Origin: Flavobacterium palustre
Lineage (GTDB): Bacteria > Bacteroidota > Bacteroidia > Flavobacteriales > Flavobacteriaceae
Assembly (NCBI RefSeq): GCF_014639535.1
Contig: NZ_BMGA01000005.1
Span: forward strand, 214,750 to 278,749
Direction: 5' to 3'
DNA: 64,000 bases
How positions within the stretch are numbered: position 1 is the stretch's first letter; the number at the start of each line of letters is the position of its first letter. Of the stretch, positions 43,567-52,292 are shown in pieces. A program made the position numbers and the translations under genes. The notes beneath the pieces were generated by a model. That model did not search any database. It was given only the letters and a program-made list of their open reading frames with translations, and was not told the origin of the DNA.

Positions 43567-44853
43567 TTACAATGTTTTCGAAACTTTATCAATCGCATTG
43601 ATTGTAAAATCCAAATCTTCATAACTCAAAGCATCGGTTATAAACCAGGTTTCATAAGCTGATGGCGCGATATAAACTCCTTCTTTCAATAAACCGTGGA
43701 AGAATTTCTTGAAAGTTTCATTATCACCTTTAGCCGCCGTTTGAAAATCAACAACCGGACTTTCGTCAAAATGTACCGAAATCATAGATCCTACTCTATT
43801 GATGGTATAAACAATATTATTTGCTTTTAATACTCTATGAATTCCTGCTTCCAGATAAGCTGTTTTTTCTTCTAATCTTTGAAAAATAGCCGCATCATTA
43901 TTTAGAGATTCCAACATAGCTTTACCTGCAGCCATAGCCAATGGATTTCCTGATAAAGTTCCCGCCTGATAAACTGGTCCAAGTGGAGCCAAATAATTCA
44001 TAATTTCTTCACGGGCAGCAAAAGCACCTACAGGCAATCCACCACCAATTACTTTTCCGAAACAAACAATATCGGCATTGATGTTTAATAATTCCTGAGC
44101 ACCACCTTTAGCCAATCTAAAACCTGTCATTACCTCATCAAAAATCAGTAAAATACCGTTCTCAGAACACAATTGACGCAGACCTTCTAAAAAACCTTTG
44201 ATTGGCGGTACACAACCCATATTTCCGGCAACCGGTTCTACTATAATCGCTGCAATTTCGTTAGGATTCGCTTCGATTAAACTTCTTACATTCTCTAAAT
44301 CGTTGTATTTAGCCAATAAAGTATCCTTAGCAGTTCCTGCGGTAACACCAGGACTATTAGGCGTTCCAAATGTCATTGCACCACTTCCGGCCTGAATCAG
44401 GAAAGAATCAGAATGTCCGTGATAACAACCTGCAAATTTTATTATTTTATCTCTTTTAGTAAATCCGCGCGCTAATCTTACGGCGCTCATACAAGCTTCG
44501 GTACCTGAATTTACAAAACGAATTTTATCAATATTTGGCACCATCGAAACTGCCAAAGCAGCAATTTGAGTTTCTAATTCGGTAGGCATACCAAAGGAAG
44601 TTCCTAGTTTAGCTTTCTCAGTTACCGCCTGAACTACCGGCTCATAAGCATGTCCTAAAATCATCGGTCCCCAGGAATTAATATAATCAATCAATCGGTT
44701 TCCGTCTTCATCATACAAATAAGCTCCTTTGGCTTGTTTTACAAAAATAGGCGTTCCTCCTACCGATTTGAATGCTCTAACTGGCGAATTTACGCCTCCT
44801 GGAATTACTTTTTCTGCTTCAGCAAATAGCTGACTACTTCTTTGGTATAACAT
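43567..44853 (-). CDS. hemL: Glutamate-1-semialdehyde 2,1-aminomutase HemL
   Basis: 428 residues, class III PLP aminotransferase; the C5-pathway enzyme that makes 5-aminolevulinate for heme. Seen are [16 protein letters not shown], the PLP-Lys region [16 protein letters not shown] and [15 protein letters not shown]. Heme supply matters for NorB/C and the cytochromes here. The upstream gap (44854-44942) has AATTTAGA-like low-complexity repeats. Confidence 0.97.
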   Translation of the reverse strand: MLYQRSSQLFAEAEKVIPGGVNSPVRAFKSVGGTPIFVKQAKGAYLYDEDGNRLIDYINSWGPMILGHAYEPVVQAVTEKAKLGTSFGMPTELETQIAALAVSMVPNIDKIRFVNSGTEACMSAVRLARGFTKRDKIIKFAGCYHGHSDSFLIQAGSGAMTFGTPNSPGVTAGTAKDTLLAKYNDLENVRSLIEANPNEIAAIIVEPVAGNMGCVPPIKGFLEGLRQLCSENGILLIFDEVMTGFRLAKGGAQELLNINADIVCFGKVIGGGLPVGAFAAREEIMNYLAPLGPVYQAGTLSGNPLAMAAGKAMLESLNNDAAIFQRLEEKTAYLEAGIHRVLKANNIVYTINRVGSMISVHFDESPVVDFQTAAKGDNETFKKFFHGLLKEGVYIAPSAYETWFITDALSYEDLDFTINAIDKVSKTL

Positions 44854-44942
44854 TTTTAATTTAAAATTTCTGATTTTAGAGTTTAGAATTTAGATTTACA
44901 ATCTTAATTTCTAACAACTCATTATTTTTTAATAACTTATAA

Positions 44943-45773
44943 TTAATTCACTTTCAACTTTTGCCCCACAAAAAGAGTATTATCTAAAAGATTATTCTTT
45001 TGCTTTAAATCATCTACTAACAGATTGTACTTTTTTGAAATAGAATACAGCGTATCTCCTTTTTGAACCTCATAAAAAGTATCATTTCTGGAATCCCTGG
45101 CAATAATCCTTCTATTCTGATTTTCTACAGGCAAATAATTTGTCCCTAAAACCTGAGCGTCATATTGTCCTAAATTGTAGCGTTCTATGTAGGAAATCAA
45201 TTTATCTGGATATTGCGGATCGGTGGCATAACCTGCTTTTCTTAAGCCTTTTGCCCAGGCCCGATAATCGTCTTTATCTAGTTCAAATAAACTGGCATAC
45301 CTCCCTTTACCCGTTAAAAACAAGGCATGATCCCGATAAGATTCTGCTACTTTATTGTATTTTCTGAAGCATTCCTGACTGCTATCATCATCATGTCTTA
45401 CAGAATCTCCTTTCCAATCGGCGTGGCATTTGATACCAAAATGATTGTTGGCCGTTTCAGCCAATTTACCTCTTCCCGCTCCTGATTCTAAAATTCCCTG
45501 AGCCAGAATAATACTTGCCGGAATACCATAAGTCTTCATGTTGTTCATGGCAATATCTTTGTATTGCAACACATAACCGCTAACAACATCATTGGTTACA
45601 ATTGTTCTCGAAGTGGATTCAATCACTTCGTTTCTGCCCTTTATTGATTTTGTTTTCTTAGAATAAGTAGTGTTTTTGCCCGCTGCTTTTTTAGTTGTTA
45701 CAATTGGGGATTTTGTAGCATGACAACTAACCAGCGTAAGAAGAATAAATAAAAGTAGGTTTTTCTTAAACAT
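44943..45773 (-). CDS. Glucosaminidase lipoprotein with LysM domain
   Basis: 276 residues. Lipobox (LVSCHATK, Cys17), an N-acetylglucosaminidase domain of the GH73 type (about 70-215: ILAQGILESGAGRGKLAETANNHFGIKCH, EECF-type RKYNKVAESYRDHALFL, YPDKLISYIERYN) and a C-terminal LysM repeat (about 230-276, FYEVQKGDTLYSISKKYN). It cleaves peptidoglycan at the outer membrane side. It overlaps the next upstream gene by eight bases. Confidence 0.93.
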   Translation of the reverse strand: MFKKNLLLFILLTLVSCHATKSPIVTTKKAAGKNTTYSKKTKSIKGRNEVIESTSRTIVTNDVVSGYVLQYKDIAMNNMKTYGIPASIILAQGILESGAGRGKLAETANNHFGIKCHADWKGDSVRHDDDSSQECFRKYNKVAESYRDHALFLTGKGRYASLFELDKDDYRAWAKGLRKAGYATDPQYPDKLISYIERYNLGQYDAQVLGTNYLPVENQNRRIIARDSRNDTFYEVQKGDTLYSISKKYNLLVDDLKQKNNLLDNTLFVGQKLKVN

Positions 45774-46662
45774 CGATAGCTATTGTTGGTAATTGTTTAT
45801 TTTTTAATCGCTCATTCATTCCATAAATACCCTGCAATCCTCCGGTATGGATTAGTAAAATATTGGAATGCGCCGGAAAATAATCCTTTTGTATCAAATC
45901 CATAACACCAAAAACCATTTTCCCTGTATATACGGGATCTAACGGAATTTGATTCTCAATATAAAACCGATTGATAAAATGAATCAAATTTTCATTGACT
46001 TTACCATATCCGCCAAAATGATAATCTGTTATCAGCTCCCAATTTTGATTCTGTACAAAAATACGGATTTCATCTTGTAAAAAATCGCCTTTCAGTGCCG
46101 GAAATCCTAAAACTTTTTGATGAGACAGCGCACTATTGATAATCCCCGAAATGGTTCCGCCTGTTCCAACCGCACAGCAAACATAATCAAACTCACTGTC
46201 TTGCTGCGTTAAAATTTCCTGACAGCCTTTTATAGCCAATAAATTAGTTCCTCCTTCGGGAATCAGGAAAAAATCGCCAAATTTTGATTGTAAATCCGCT
46301 AAAAAAGCTGCTTCATTTTTCAAACGATAGGCTTCCCGGGAAACAAATTCAAATTGCATACCACATTCCTGAGCAAATTGCAAGGTGGGATTACTTTCTA
46401 TTTTATCGCTTAATTCATCGCCACGGATAATCCCAATGGATTGAAAACCCTGCTCCTGAGCAGCAAAAGCAACAGCTGCAATATGATTAGAAAAAGCCCC
46501 TCCAAAAGTCAGCAGTGTCTTTTTGTTTTCGGCTTTTGCCTGAAGCAAATTGTACTTTAATTTTCGAAACTTATTTCCCGAAACCACAGGATGAAGCAAA
46601 TCTTCCCTCTTGATAGTAAGCGAAATCGAGTTTGGAAATTGTATAGCTAACTTTTGATTCAA
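45766..46662 (-). CDS. PLP-dependent ACC deaminase/D-cysteine desulfhydrase family protein
   Basis: 298 residues of the tryptophan-synthase-beta PLP fold. PLP-Lys region NKFRKLKYNLLQA (Lys near 32), FGGAFSNHIAAVAFAA, GGTNLLAIKGC and CCAVGTGGTISG. ACC deaminase and D-cysteine desulfhydrase cannot be separated by eye; D-amino-acid/cysteine desulfhydration is the commoner activity in this group. A CCGATAGCTATCGG palindrome lies upstream of its start. Confidence 0.88.
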   Translation of the reverse strand: MNQKLAIQFPNSISLTIKREDLLHPVVSGNKFRKLKYNLLQAKAENKKTLLTFGGAFSNHIAAVAFAAQEQGFQSIGIIRGDELSDKIESNPTLQFAQECGMQFEFVSREAYRLKNEAAFLADLQSKFGDFFLIPEGGTNLLAIKGCQEILTQQDSEFDYVCCAVGTGGTISGIINSALSHQKVLGFPALKGDFLQDEIRIFVQNQNWELITDYHFGGYGKVNENLIHFINRFYIENQIPLDPVYTGKMVFGVMDLIQKDYFPAHSNILLIHTGGLQGIYGMNERLKNKQLPTIAIDV

Positions 46663-46738
46663 AACAATTATTTTTTACAAAGGTAAAATTTATACTTATA
46701 TAAATAGCGAACACAGACAAAACTGGTTTTAGCCACAA

Positions 46739-46756
46739 TCCCGATAGCTATCGGGA
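46739..46756. repeat. 18-bp perfect palindrome TCCCGATAGCTATCGGGA
   Basis: A perfect palindrome in the gap between the ACC-deaminase-like gene and the next small gene; differs from the 6372-6389 copy only at its ends. Confidence 0.85.
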
Positions 46757-46830
46757 CACGAATGATTTTTTCTAATCTTTGAACTTTAAAAACTTTGCGA
46801 AAGCTTTTGCGACATCTCTGCGGTTAAAAT

Positions 46831-47172
46831 TCAAATTTTATTTAAAAACAAATACTTCCAAAAACTAAAAAACTTTCTCTTTTTCAAATAATTCAAATCG
46901 GATTCATTCGTATATGCCTCTCTTTCAAACGAAATGTTTCGATAGGCACGATTTTTGCTGCGGAATTGTAATAAACGAACAAAGTATTCGATAAAATACC
47001 AAATAAAAAAAGGAAGAATTAATAATTCTATTTGTTGTCGCAAATGAATGCGCTCGTGATTGATTAAAACTGCATTTTTTTTATCAATACGATATTTTAA
47101 AAACACAAACGGAAAAGCCGTTAATCCACGGAAACCTTTTGGTATTAAATACTTGTTAACAACAAAAAACAT
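46831..47172 (-). CDS. Small HExxH-type putative metalloprotease
   Basis: 113 residues. NHERIHLRQQIELL holds an HExxH motif (His-Glu-Arg-Ile-His), followed about 35 residues later by an FEREAY stretch that could give a third zinc ligand; a hydrophobic helix (LLILPFFIWYFIEYFVRLL) lies between. It resembles a minimal gluzincin domain seen alone in Bacteroidota. Basic N- and C-termini suggest membrane association. Function unknown. Confidence 0.6.
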   Translation of the reverse strand: MFFVVNKYLIPKGFRGLTAFPFVFLKYRIDKKNAVLINHERIHLRQQIELLILPFFIWYFIEYFVRLLQFRSKNRAYRNISFEREAYTNESDLNYLKKRKFFSFWKYLFLNKI

Positions 47173-47187
47173 TGGTTCTTAAATTTA

Positions 47188-47195
47188 TAAATTTG
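47188..47195 (+). promoter_or_regulatory. -7 box for the DUF5522 gene
   Basis: TAAATTTG, 29 bases before the start codon at 47225. Confidence 0.5.
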
Positions 47196-47224
47196 TGTAA
47201 ATTAACAACAACAAAACCCAATTA

Positions 47225-47401
47225 ATGATTGAACAAAGTAATGAAAATAAATTAATAGAAGGTGAAGATTTCTATTATACTCCTGAAGGATATAAATGTT
47301 TTACCGAGAAATATCATTTAAAAAGAGGTTATTGTTGCAAGAGTGGTTGCCGTCATTGTCCTTATGGATACGACAAAAAAACAGGCACAAACAAGAAATA
47401 A
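47225..47401 (+). CDS. DUF5522-type small Cys-rich protein
   Basis: 58 residues. The pattern FYYTPEGYKCFTEKYHLKRG then YCCKSGCRHCPYGY matches the DUF5522 family: one Cys followed by CC-x3-C-x2-C. The four clustered Cys suggest a zinc or Fe-S site. No signal peptide. Short enough to be missed by length cut-offs; a -7 box and AT-rich leader precede it. Confidence 0.75.
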   Translation: MIEQSNENKLIEGEDFYYTPEGYKCFTEKYHLKRGYCCKSGCRHCPYGYDKKTGTNKK

Positions 47402-47498
47402 GAGTTATAAAAGCAATTTGAATCTAATTATCATTTTTTAGCATATATAAGAAACAACCCATTTTTATTCATCTATTTAACAATCAAATAATTGCATT

Positions 47499-48035
47499 AT
47501 GAAAACACTCAAAATACTACCGCTACTATTTATTTTTCTATTGAGTTCATGCAGCTCTGTAAGAGTTTATTCTGATTTTGACAGCCGTGCTGATTTTAGT
47601 CAATACAAAACCTATGCTTTTCACAAAAAAGGCATTGACCGGGTTCAAATATCTGAATTAGACAAAAAAAGAATACTTCATGCTATTGACAATGAATTAA
47701 GTAAAAAAGGAATGAGTAAAAGTGAAAACCCTGATTTACTAATCAATTTTTTCACTAAAGAAAGAGAACAACTTGACGTAAACCAATTCAATATGGGTTG
47801 GGGATACGGCTGGGGATGGGGTTGGAATCCTTTTTTATGGGGCGGCAACACCTATGTTACTTCATCAACCCAAGGCACACTTTATATTGATTTAATCGAT
47901 GCTAAGAAAAAAGAATTAATTTGGCAAGGAGAAGGAATAGGAACACTGACCGAAAACAGAAGAGAAAAAGAAAATCAAATCAATGAATTTGTATCGAAAA
48001 TTCTGGCTCAGTTTCCTCCTACTGAAAAAAAATAA
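47499..48035 (+). CDS. DUF4136 lipoprotein
   Basis: 178 residues. Signal peptide with lipobox LLSSCSSV, then the DUF4136 pattern SDFDSRADFSQYKTYAFH and a C-terminal GTLYIDLIDAKKKELIWQGEGIG. A Trp/Gly-rich stretch NMGWGYGWGWGWNPF sits in the middle. The family is periplasmic and uncharacterised. It stands alone, with no clear operon partner. Confidence 0.85.
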   Translation: MKTLKILPLLFIFLLSSCSSVRVYSDFDSRADFSQYKTYAFHKKGIDRVQISELDKKRILHAIDNELSKKGMSKSENPDLLINFFTKEREQLDVNQFNMGWGYGWGWGWNPFLWGGNTYVTSSTQGTLYIDLIDAKKKELIWQGEGIGTLTENRREKENQINEFVSKILAQFPPTEKK

Positions 48036-48064
48036 TTCTTTCATTCCCGCAACTAAAGAATCCG

Positions 48065-48072
48065 TATATTTG
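48065..48072 (+). promoter_or_regulatory. -7 promoter box for the ilvA leader
   Basis: TATATTTG fits TAnnTTTG exactly; the leader peptide ATG is 18 bases downstream. Confidence 0.6.
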
Positions 48073-48089
48073 TAATACAATCACAAAAC

Positions 48090-48140
48090 ATGAATCATAC
48101 TATTAACATAAATACCACAATTAGCATTATTATCCAATAA
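48090..48140 (+). CDS. Ile/Thr-rich leader peptide of ilvA
   Basis: A 16-codon reading frame, MNHTININTTISIIIQ, with six Ile and three Thr codons, lies 18 bases after a -7 promoter box and before a terminator hairpin and ilvA. Such codon content in a short leader ahead of the Ile biosynthesis gene is the hallmark of ribosome-mediated attenuation. Its stop codon overlaps a second tiny frame (MMECYVNK, 48140-48166) as TAATG. I do not see an unambiguous alternative anti-terminator hairpin by eye, so the mechanism is inferred. Confidence 0.7.
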   Translation: MNHTININTTISIIIQ

Positions 48141-48184
48141 TGATGGAGTGTTATGTAAATAAGTAATCAAGATACCATTTATTC

Positions 48185-48210
48185 AACCTCCCAATACGGG
48201 AGGTTTTTTT
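48185..48210 (+). terminator. Attenuator hairpin before ilvA
   Basis: Arms AACCTCCC and GGGAGGTT with a 5-base loop, followed by seven T; it ends 13 bases before the ilvA start codon. It lies after the promoter and leader peptide, so it should act as an attenuator rather than a terminator of the preceding gene. Confidence 0.82.
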
Positions 48211-48222
48211 ATACCAATAAAA

Positions 48223-49467
48223 ATGAAACTACTAAACCAAATACAAGAAGCCAAAAAACAATTACAGGGCGTGGTTATGGAAACACCATTATCGAAAAAC
48301 TTGAATCTATCAACCGAATTCAATGCCCGAATCTTGTTAAAAAGAGAAGATTTACAAACCGTTCGTTCTTATAAAATCAGAGGTGCTTACAACAAAATCA
48401 GCACGCTTGATCCTGAAGAACAAGAGCAGGGCGTAATATGTGCCAGCGCCGGAAATCATGCACAGGGCGTAGCCTATTCCTGCAAATTGCTGCAAATAAA
48501 AGGCAAAATATACATGCCTAAAACTACTCCGAAACAAAAGATTAAACAAGTAAGGCTTTTTGGCGGCTCTTTCGTGGAAATTGTACTTACAGGAGACACA
48601 TTTGACGATGCTTATGCCGCTGCAATGGCTGATGCTACTAAGAACAAAATGACTTTCATTCATCCTTTTGATGACATTAAAGTTATTGCCGGTCAGGGAA
48701 CTGTAGGTCTTGAAATTCTGGAAAACTACAAAAAACCGATTGATTATGTTTTCGTCCCAATTGGCGGCGGTGGATTAGCCGCTGGTCTTTCGGAAGTTTT
48801 TAAACATTTGAGTCCTGATACTAAAATCATCGGCGTAGAACCCGAAGGAGCAGCATCGATGAAAACTTCTATTGCCAATGGTAAAGTAAGTGTATTGGAA
48901 AACATAGACAAATTTGTTGACGGAGCTGCGGTAAAACAAGTTGGAAAATTGACTTTTGACATTTGTAAAAAAAACCTAAGCGACATTATTCTTGTCCCTG
49001 AAGGAAAAGTTTGCACAACTATTTTGCGTTTGTACAACGAAGAAGCCATGGTAGTCGAACCCGCAGGCGCATTGACTATTTCGGCATTGGATTTTTATAA
49101 AGAAAAAATAAAAGGAAAAACCGTAGTTTGCATTGTGAGCGGAAGCAATAACGATATTGAACGCACCGCCGAAATAAAAGAACGCTCTTTACTCTATGAA
49201 GGATTAATGCACTATTTTATGATCCAGTTTCCGCAACGTCCGGGTGCTTTAAAAGAATTTGTCAACGATATTTTAGGGCCTGATGATGATATTACCTATT
49301 TCCAGTTTACCAAGAAAAACAGCCGTGAAGTAGGTCCCGCTGTTGTAGGTTTAGAACTCAAAAACAAAAATGATATTGTTGCCATAAAAACAAAAATGGA
49401 CAACAAAGGTTTTGAATACAAATACCTTAACGAGAAACAAGATTTATTCAACCAATTAATAGGTTAG
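48223..49467 (+). CDS. ilvA: Threonine ammonia-lyase
   Basis: 414 residues, PLP enzyme converting threonine to 2-oxobutanoate, the first step of isoleucine synthesis. PLP-Lys in VRSYKIRGAYNKI, CASAGNHAQGVAY, GGGGLAAGLSEV and GSGNNDIER-type segments are visible. C-terminal ACT-like region (from about 325, FPQRPGALKEFVNDILG) supports feedback regulation, in the short single-ACT layout. The 5' leader with an Ile/Thr-rich peptide and attenuator indicates transcriptional control by Ile. Confidence 0.96.
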   Translation: MKLLNQIQEAKKQLQGVVMETPLSKNLNLSTEFNARILLKREDLQTVRSYKIRGAYNKISTLDPEEQEQGVICASAGNHAQGVAYSCKLLQIKGKIYMPKTTPKQKIKQVRLFGGSFVEIVLTGDTFDDAYAAAMADATKNKMTFIHPFDDIKVIAGQGTVGLEILENYKKPIDYVFVPIGGGGLAAGLSEVFKHLSPDTKIIGVEPEGAASMKTSIANGKVSVLENIDKFVDGAAVKQVGKLTFDICKKNLSDIILVPEGKVCTTILRLYNEEAMVVEPAGALTISALDFYKEKIKGKTVVCIVSGSNNDIERTAEIKERSLLYEGLMHYFMIQFPQRPGALKEFVNDILGPDDDITYFQFTKKNSREVGPAVVGLELKNKNDIVAIKTKMDNKGFEYKYLNEKQDLFNQLIG

Positions 49468-49512
49468 ATTATTCTGAATTCGATACTTTTACCACCGATT
49501 ATTTTACAAAAC

Positions 49513-49911
49513 ATGACACAATTAACCGACATTAAAAATCTGGACGACATCAAATTATTGGTTGACACTTTCTATGGAAAAGTACAAAAAGACAACTTAA
49601 TTGGTCCTGTTTTTAATGAAAAAATTGGCAATAACTGGCCTACACATTTAGAAAGAATGTACCGTTTTTGGCAAACTATTTTACTGGAAGAACACACTTA
49701 TTCAGGCAGTCCGTTTCCTCCGCACAAGCATTTACCGGTGGAAAAAGAACATTTTAATCGCTGGATGGAAATTTTTACTCAAACCATTGATTCTTTATTC
49801 AAAGGAAAACTAGCCGAAGAAGCTAAGCTCAGAGCCAAAAACATGGCTGAAATGTTCTTTTATAAAATTGAGTATTTCAGAAACGGAGGACGGAATTTTT
49901 TTGAAAATTAA
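49513..49911 (+). CDS. Group III truncated haemoglobin
   Basis: 132 residues. Matches group III trHb in length and in DDIKLLVDTFYGKVQKDNLIGPVFN, ERMYRFWQTIL and HKHLPVEKEHFNRWMEIF with the heme-binding His. Possible roles are NO or oxygen binding and electron transfer. The start codon lies 46 bases after ilvA on the same strand. An NO-dioxygenase-like role would fit the denitrification genes, but that is inference. Confidence 0.88.
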   Translation: MTQLTDIKNLDDIKLLVDTFYGKVQKDNLIGPVFNEKIGNNWPTHLERMYRFWQTILLEEHTYSGSPFPPHKHLPVEKEHFNRWMEIFTQTIDSLFKGKLAEEAKLRAKNMAEMFFYKIEYFRNGGRNFFEN

Positions 49912-49914
49912 AGC

Positions 49915-50535
49915 CTACATTTTAACCTGCTGCCCTAATTCCTTTTCACTTTCAATCACTTTGCCCTCGTATTGCAGTTTCCATCCCATAGTATTGGTAA
50001 GAATCAGGATTTTAGACAATTCACTTATCAATCGGTTTTGAGCATTGGATTTCAGGGATGATTTTGCAATTTTCTTTGACAAATTAGCCTTTACCTGCTT
50101 ATTGATTTTATTGTAATCATCGCCGGTAAAAGGGTTCAGTTTACTTTGCTCCACATCATAAAACTGAAGATCCGGACTGATTTTAATTTCTTCTTTTGGA
50201 ATACTTATAATTGTGATGGTTTTGTTTTTCTCATCAATATCGTATTTCATTTGGTGCAAATCATAAGCTACTGTCACATCGGCATTGACCACAATTAATG
50301 CTTTTTTTTCGAACGAAAGCATGTTCATCAGGTATTTTTCCTGATTTTTATAGGTAATCACTTCTGAAAAATGCCCTTCGGTAACCACTAATTTCCCTAC
50401 GTTAACAATTTGCTGTTGAATCAGATTAGTATTGTAACTAATTTCGGCTTCATCACTTTTTTTGAAATCACAAAACTTGAATAACAAAACGGCAGCAACT
50501 ATGACTGCGGCTCCAATAAGTATATTTTTTATCAT
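49915..50535 (-). CDS. DUF4230 family membrane-anchored protein
   Basis: 206 residues from the Met at 50535 (MIKNILIGAAVIVAAVLLF), giving one N-terminal membrane helix; the upstream extension overlaps the GSCFA gene. The rest is soluble, probably extracytoplasmic, with VGKLVVTEGHFSEVITYK and a C-terminal helix ending QQVKM, matching DUF4230. Function unknown. It follows the GSCFA gene by 2 bases. Confidence 0.82.
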   Translation of the reverse strand: MIKNILIGAAVIVAAVLLFKFCDFKKSDEAEISYNTNLIQQQIVNVGKLVVTEGHFSEVITYKNQEKYLMNMLSFEKKALIVVNADVTVAYDLHQMKYDIDEKNKTITIISIPKEEIKISPDLQFYDVEQSKLNPFTGDDYNKINKQVKANLSKKIAKSSLKSNAQNRLISELSKILILTNTMGWKLQYEGKVIESEKELGQQVKM

Positions 50536-50537
50536 AA

Positions 50538-51488
50538 TTAAAATTTCATAAATGGATATTCCGAACACAATTTAGTAATTCCTGACTGAAGTTTTGCTAG
50601 AAATTTTTGATGGCTTTCTGATTGTGGATTAAACGACCTATGAGATAAGCCTTTCTGAATTCCCTGAACTTCCTCCATAACACTAAGAGCCGTTTTAGAA
50701 ATAAAAGTTTCCTTAAATCGTTGCCAAATATAATCTATTGCTACTTGGTTAGGATGCACCATGTCTTCGGCATAAAAACGATAATCCCGAAGTTCGTCCA
50801 TCATGATTTCGTAACTGGGAAAGTAGTTATGAGTTATTAGTTGTGAGTTATCAATTGCATGAATTGCACAAATTAAATGCGCCTTACTCCTTTGATTTTC
50901 TACAAAACCGTCTTTAATGTGGCGTACCGGTGAAACAGTAAAAGTAAATTTTGCCTCCTGATTGAGCTTTTGTATCAGCTCAATTGTATTTTGAATAGCA
51001 TTTTGAATCCTTTCAATACTAAGTAATTCTTTTGTAAATTCTTTTTGGGGTATTTTATGACAATTAGCCACTATATGCTGATTTTTGATATAGCGATATA
51101 CCCAAGCTGTTCCGTAAGTTATTTGGAAATGAGTAGATGCTGTTATCTGCTGATGTGTTGTTTCGATTAGTTGATTCAGCGTACTTAAAAAAGCTTCTCT
51201 GTCAGGATGAGAAAGTTCTGAATGCACTTCGAAGCAATGCCACAAATCATTATGAAAAAAAATATCATTTTCGGTAAAAAAAACTTTATTTACCACTCTT
51301 TCAATCAATTTTTCGATTGAAACGGGATTGAAAATAATCCCAAACGGATTGCAGCTGTTTTGAAATTTGAAATACTCCAATTTTTCAGCCATATTCACTG
51401 CAAAACAAGAGCCTAAAGACATAATTTTAGCATTATAATCAATAGGAAAATTACTTTCTGAAATAGGTATTGGCGTTCGAAATTGCAT
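50538..51488 (-). CDS. GSCFA-domain protein
   Basis: 316 residues. The family name motif is visible as SLGSCFAVNMAEKLE near residue 26, with FQNSCNPFGIIFNP and YFPSYEIMMDELRDYRFYAEDMVHPN further on, i.e. a serine-hydrolase-like SGNH fold. Substrate unknown. Residues about 210-225 (IDNSQLITHN) are encoded by an AACTCA-type repeat tract like those between genes; see findings. Confidence 0.88.
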   Translation of the reverse strand: MQFRTPIPISESNFPIDYNAKIMSLGSCFAVNMAEKLEYFKFQNSCNPFGIIFNPVSIEKLIERVVNKVFFTENDIFFHNDLWHCFEVHSELSHPDREAFLSTLNQLIETTHQQITASTHFQITYGTAWVYRYIKNQHIVANCHKIPQKEFTKELLSIERIQNAIQNTIELIQKLNQEAKFTFTVSPVRHIKDGFVENQRSKAHLICAIHAIDNSQLITHNYFPSYEIMMDELRDYRFYAEDMVHPNQVAIDYIWQRFKETFISKTALSVMEEVQGIQKGLSHRSFNPQSESHQKFLAKLQSGITKLCSEYPFMKF

Positions 51489-51521
51489 TTTGGTTTTTTC
51501 CCAAAATTAAGTATTATAATA

Positions 51522-52292
51522 TTAATACAAATACTGGATTTTCAAATAATTTGGATTGCTTACACTCGATTCTGAAACCTGTTCCGTAGGATAATTATCG
51601 GCATCGTATTTAAATGTGGTTGGGTATAAATTTGCCGAAGTAATTACTTCTCCTCCATTAACAACTTTTGTTTCCACAACAGTCAAAACAACATTGTTTT
51701 TAGAAATTAAAGACGCATTATCTAATAATTGACTGTATCCTAAAATAGCATAATAAGGATTATTATAAGTATCGTACTCATAAGTAGTTTTAGAAGTTGA
51801 AAGTACTCCTTCGTCAACATTATCAAATGTACGTTCGATTTTAATTAGATTTTTATTTTTAAAAAATAAGGTTCCGTGTTGTACTTTTTGTTCTTGATTT
51901 TGAGTATTAATTTTATATTTTTCATACAAAATTGTCTCACTATTTTGATGAGTATAATAAATCACATAATCATCCGACGAAATCACCTTAATTAATTTAT
52001 CTTCCTGATAAGTATATTGTAAGGTAACACTAAGTTGGTTTTGCTTGTTGTACTTAACTATTTTGGTAATCAAACCGTCAGTATAAGTATAATCGATTCT
52101 TTCCTTAGAATTATCGGAACTTAGTAATTGATTTTGATTGTATGTAAAAACGGAATTTTCAGAAATACCATTCTCGGTAGATTCAATAATTTTAACAAAA
52201 TTCTTTCCTTTAACTTCTTTCTCGTTAGAGCAGGAACTAAAAAGAACAGCAACTATTGTAATGAAAAAAAATATTCTGTTTAATTTTCTCAT
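51522..52292 (-). CDS. Hypothetical lipoprotein with YD-like repeats
   Basis: 256 residues. Lipobox at FSSCSNEK (Cys20). The mature part has repeated Tyr-rich strands of the type IDYTYTDGLITKIVKYN and LQYTYQEDKLIKVISSDD, like RHS/YD or DUF4595-type repeats of extracytoplasmic proteins. No catalytic motif is seen. Separate from its neighbours. Confidence 0.72.
   Translation of the reverse strand: MRKLNRIFFFITIVAVLFSSCSNEKEVKGKNFVKIIESTENGISENSVFTYNQNQLLSSDNSKERIDYTYTDGLITKIVKYNKQNQLSVTLQYTYQEDKLIKVISSDDYVIYYTHQNSETILYEKYKINTQNQEQKVQHGTLFFKNKNLIKIERTFDNVDEGVLSTSKTTYEYDTYNNPYYAILGYSQLLDNASLISKNNVVLTVVETKVVNGGEVITSANLYPTTFKYDADNYPTEQVSESSVSNPNYLKIQYLY

Noticed and set aside
47805-47860. Gly/Trp-rich stretch in the DUF4136 protein as a separate element
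   Set aside because: It lies within one continuous lipoprotein frame and is a low-complexity loop, not a repeat element.
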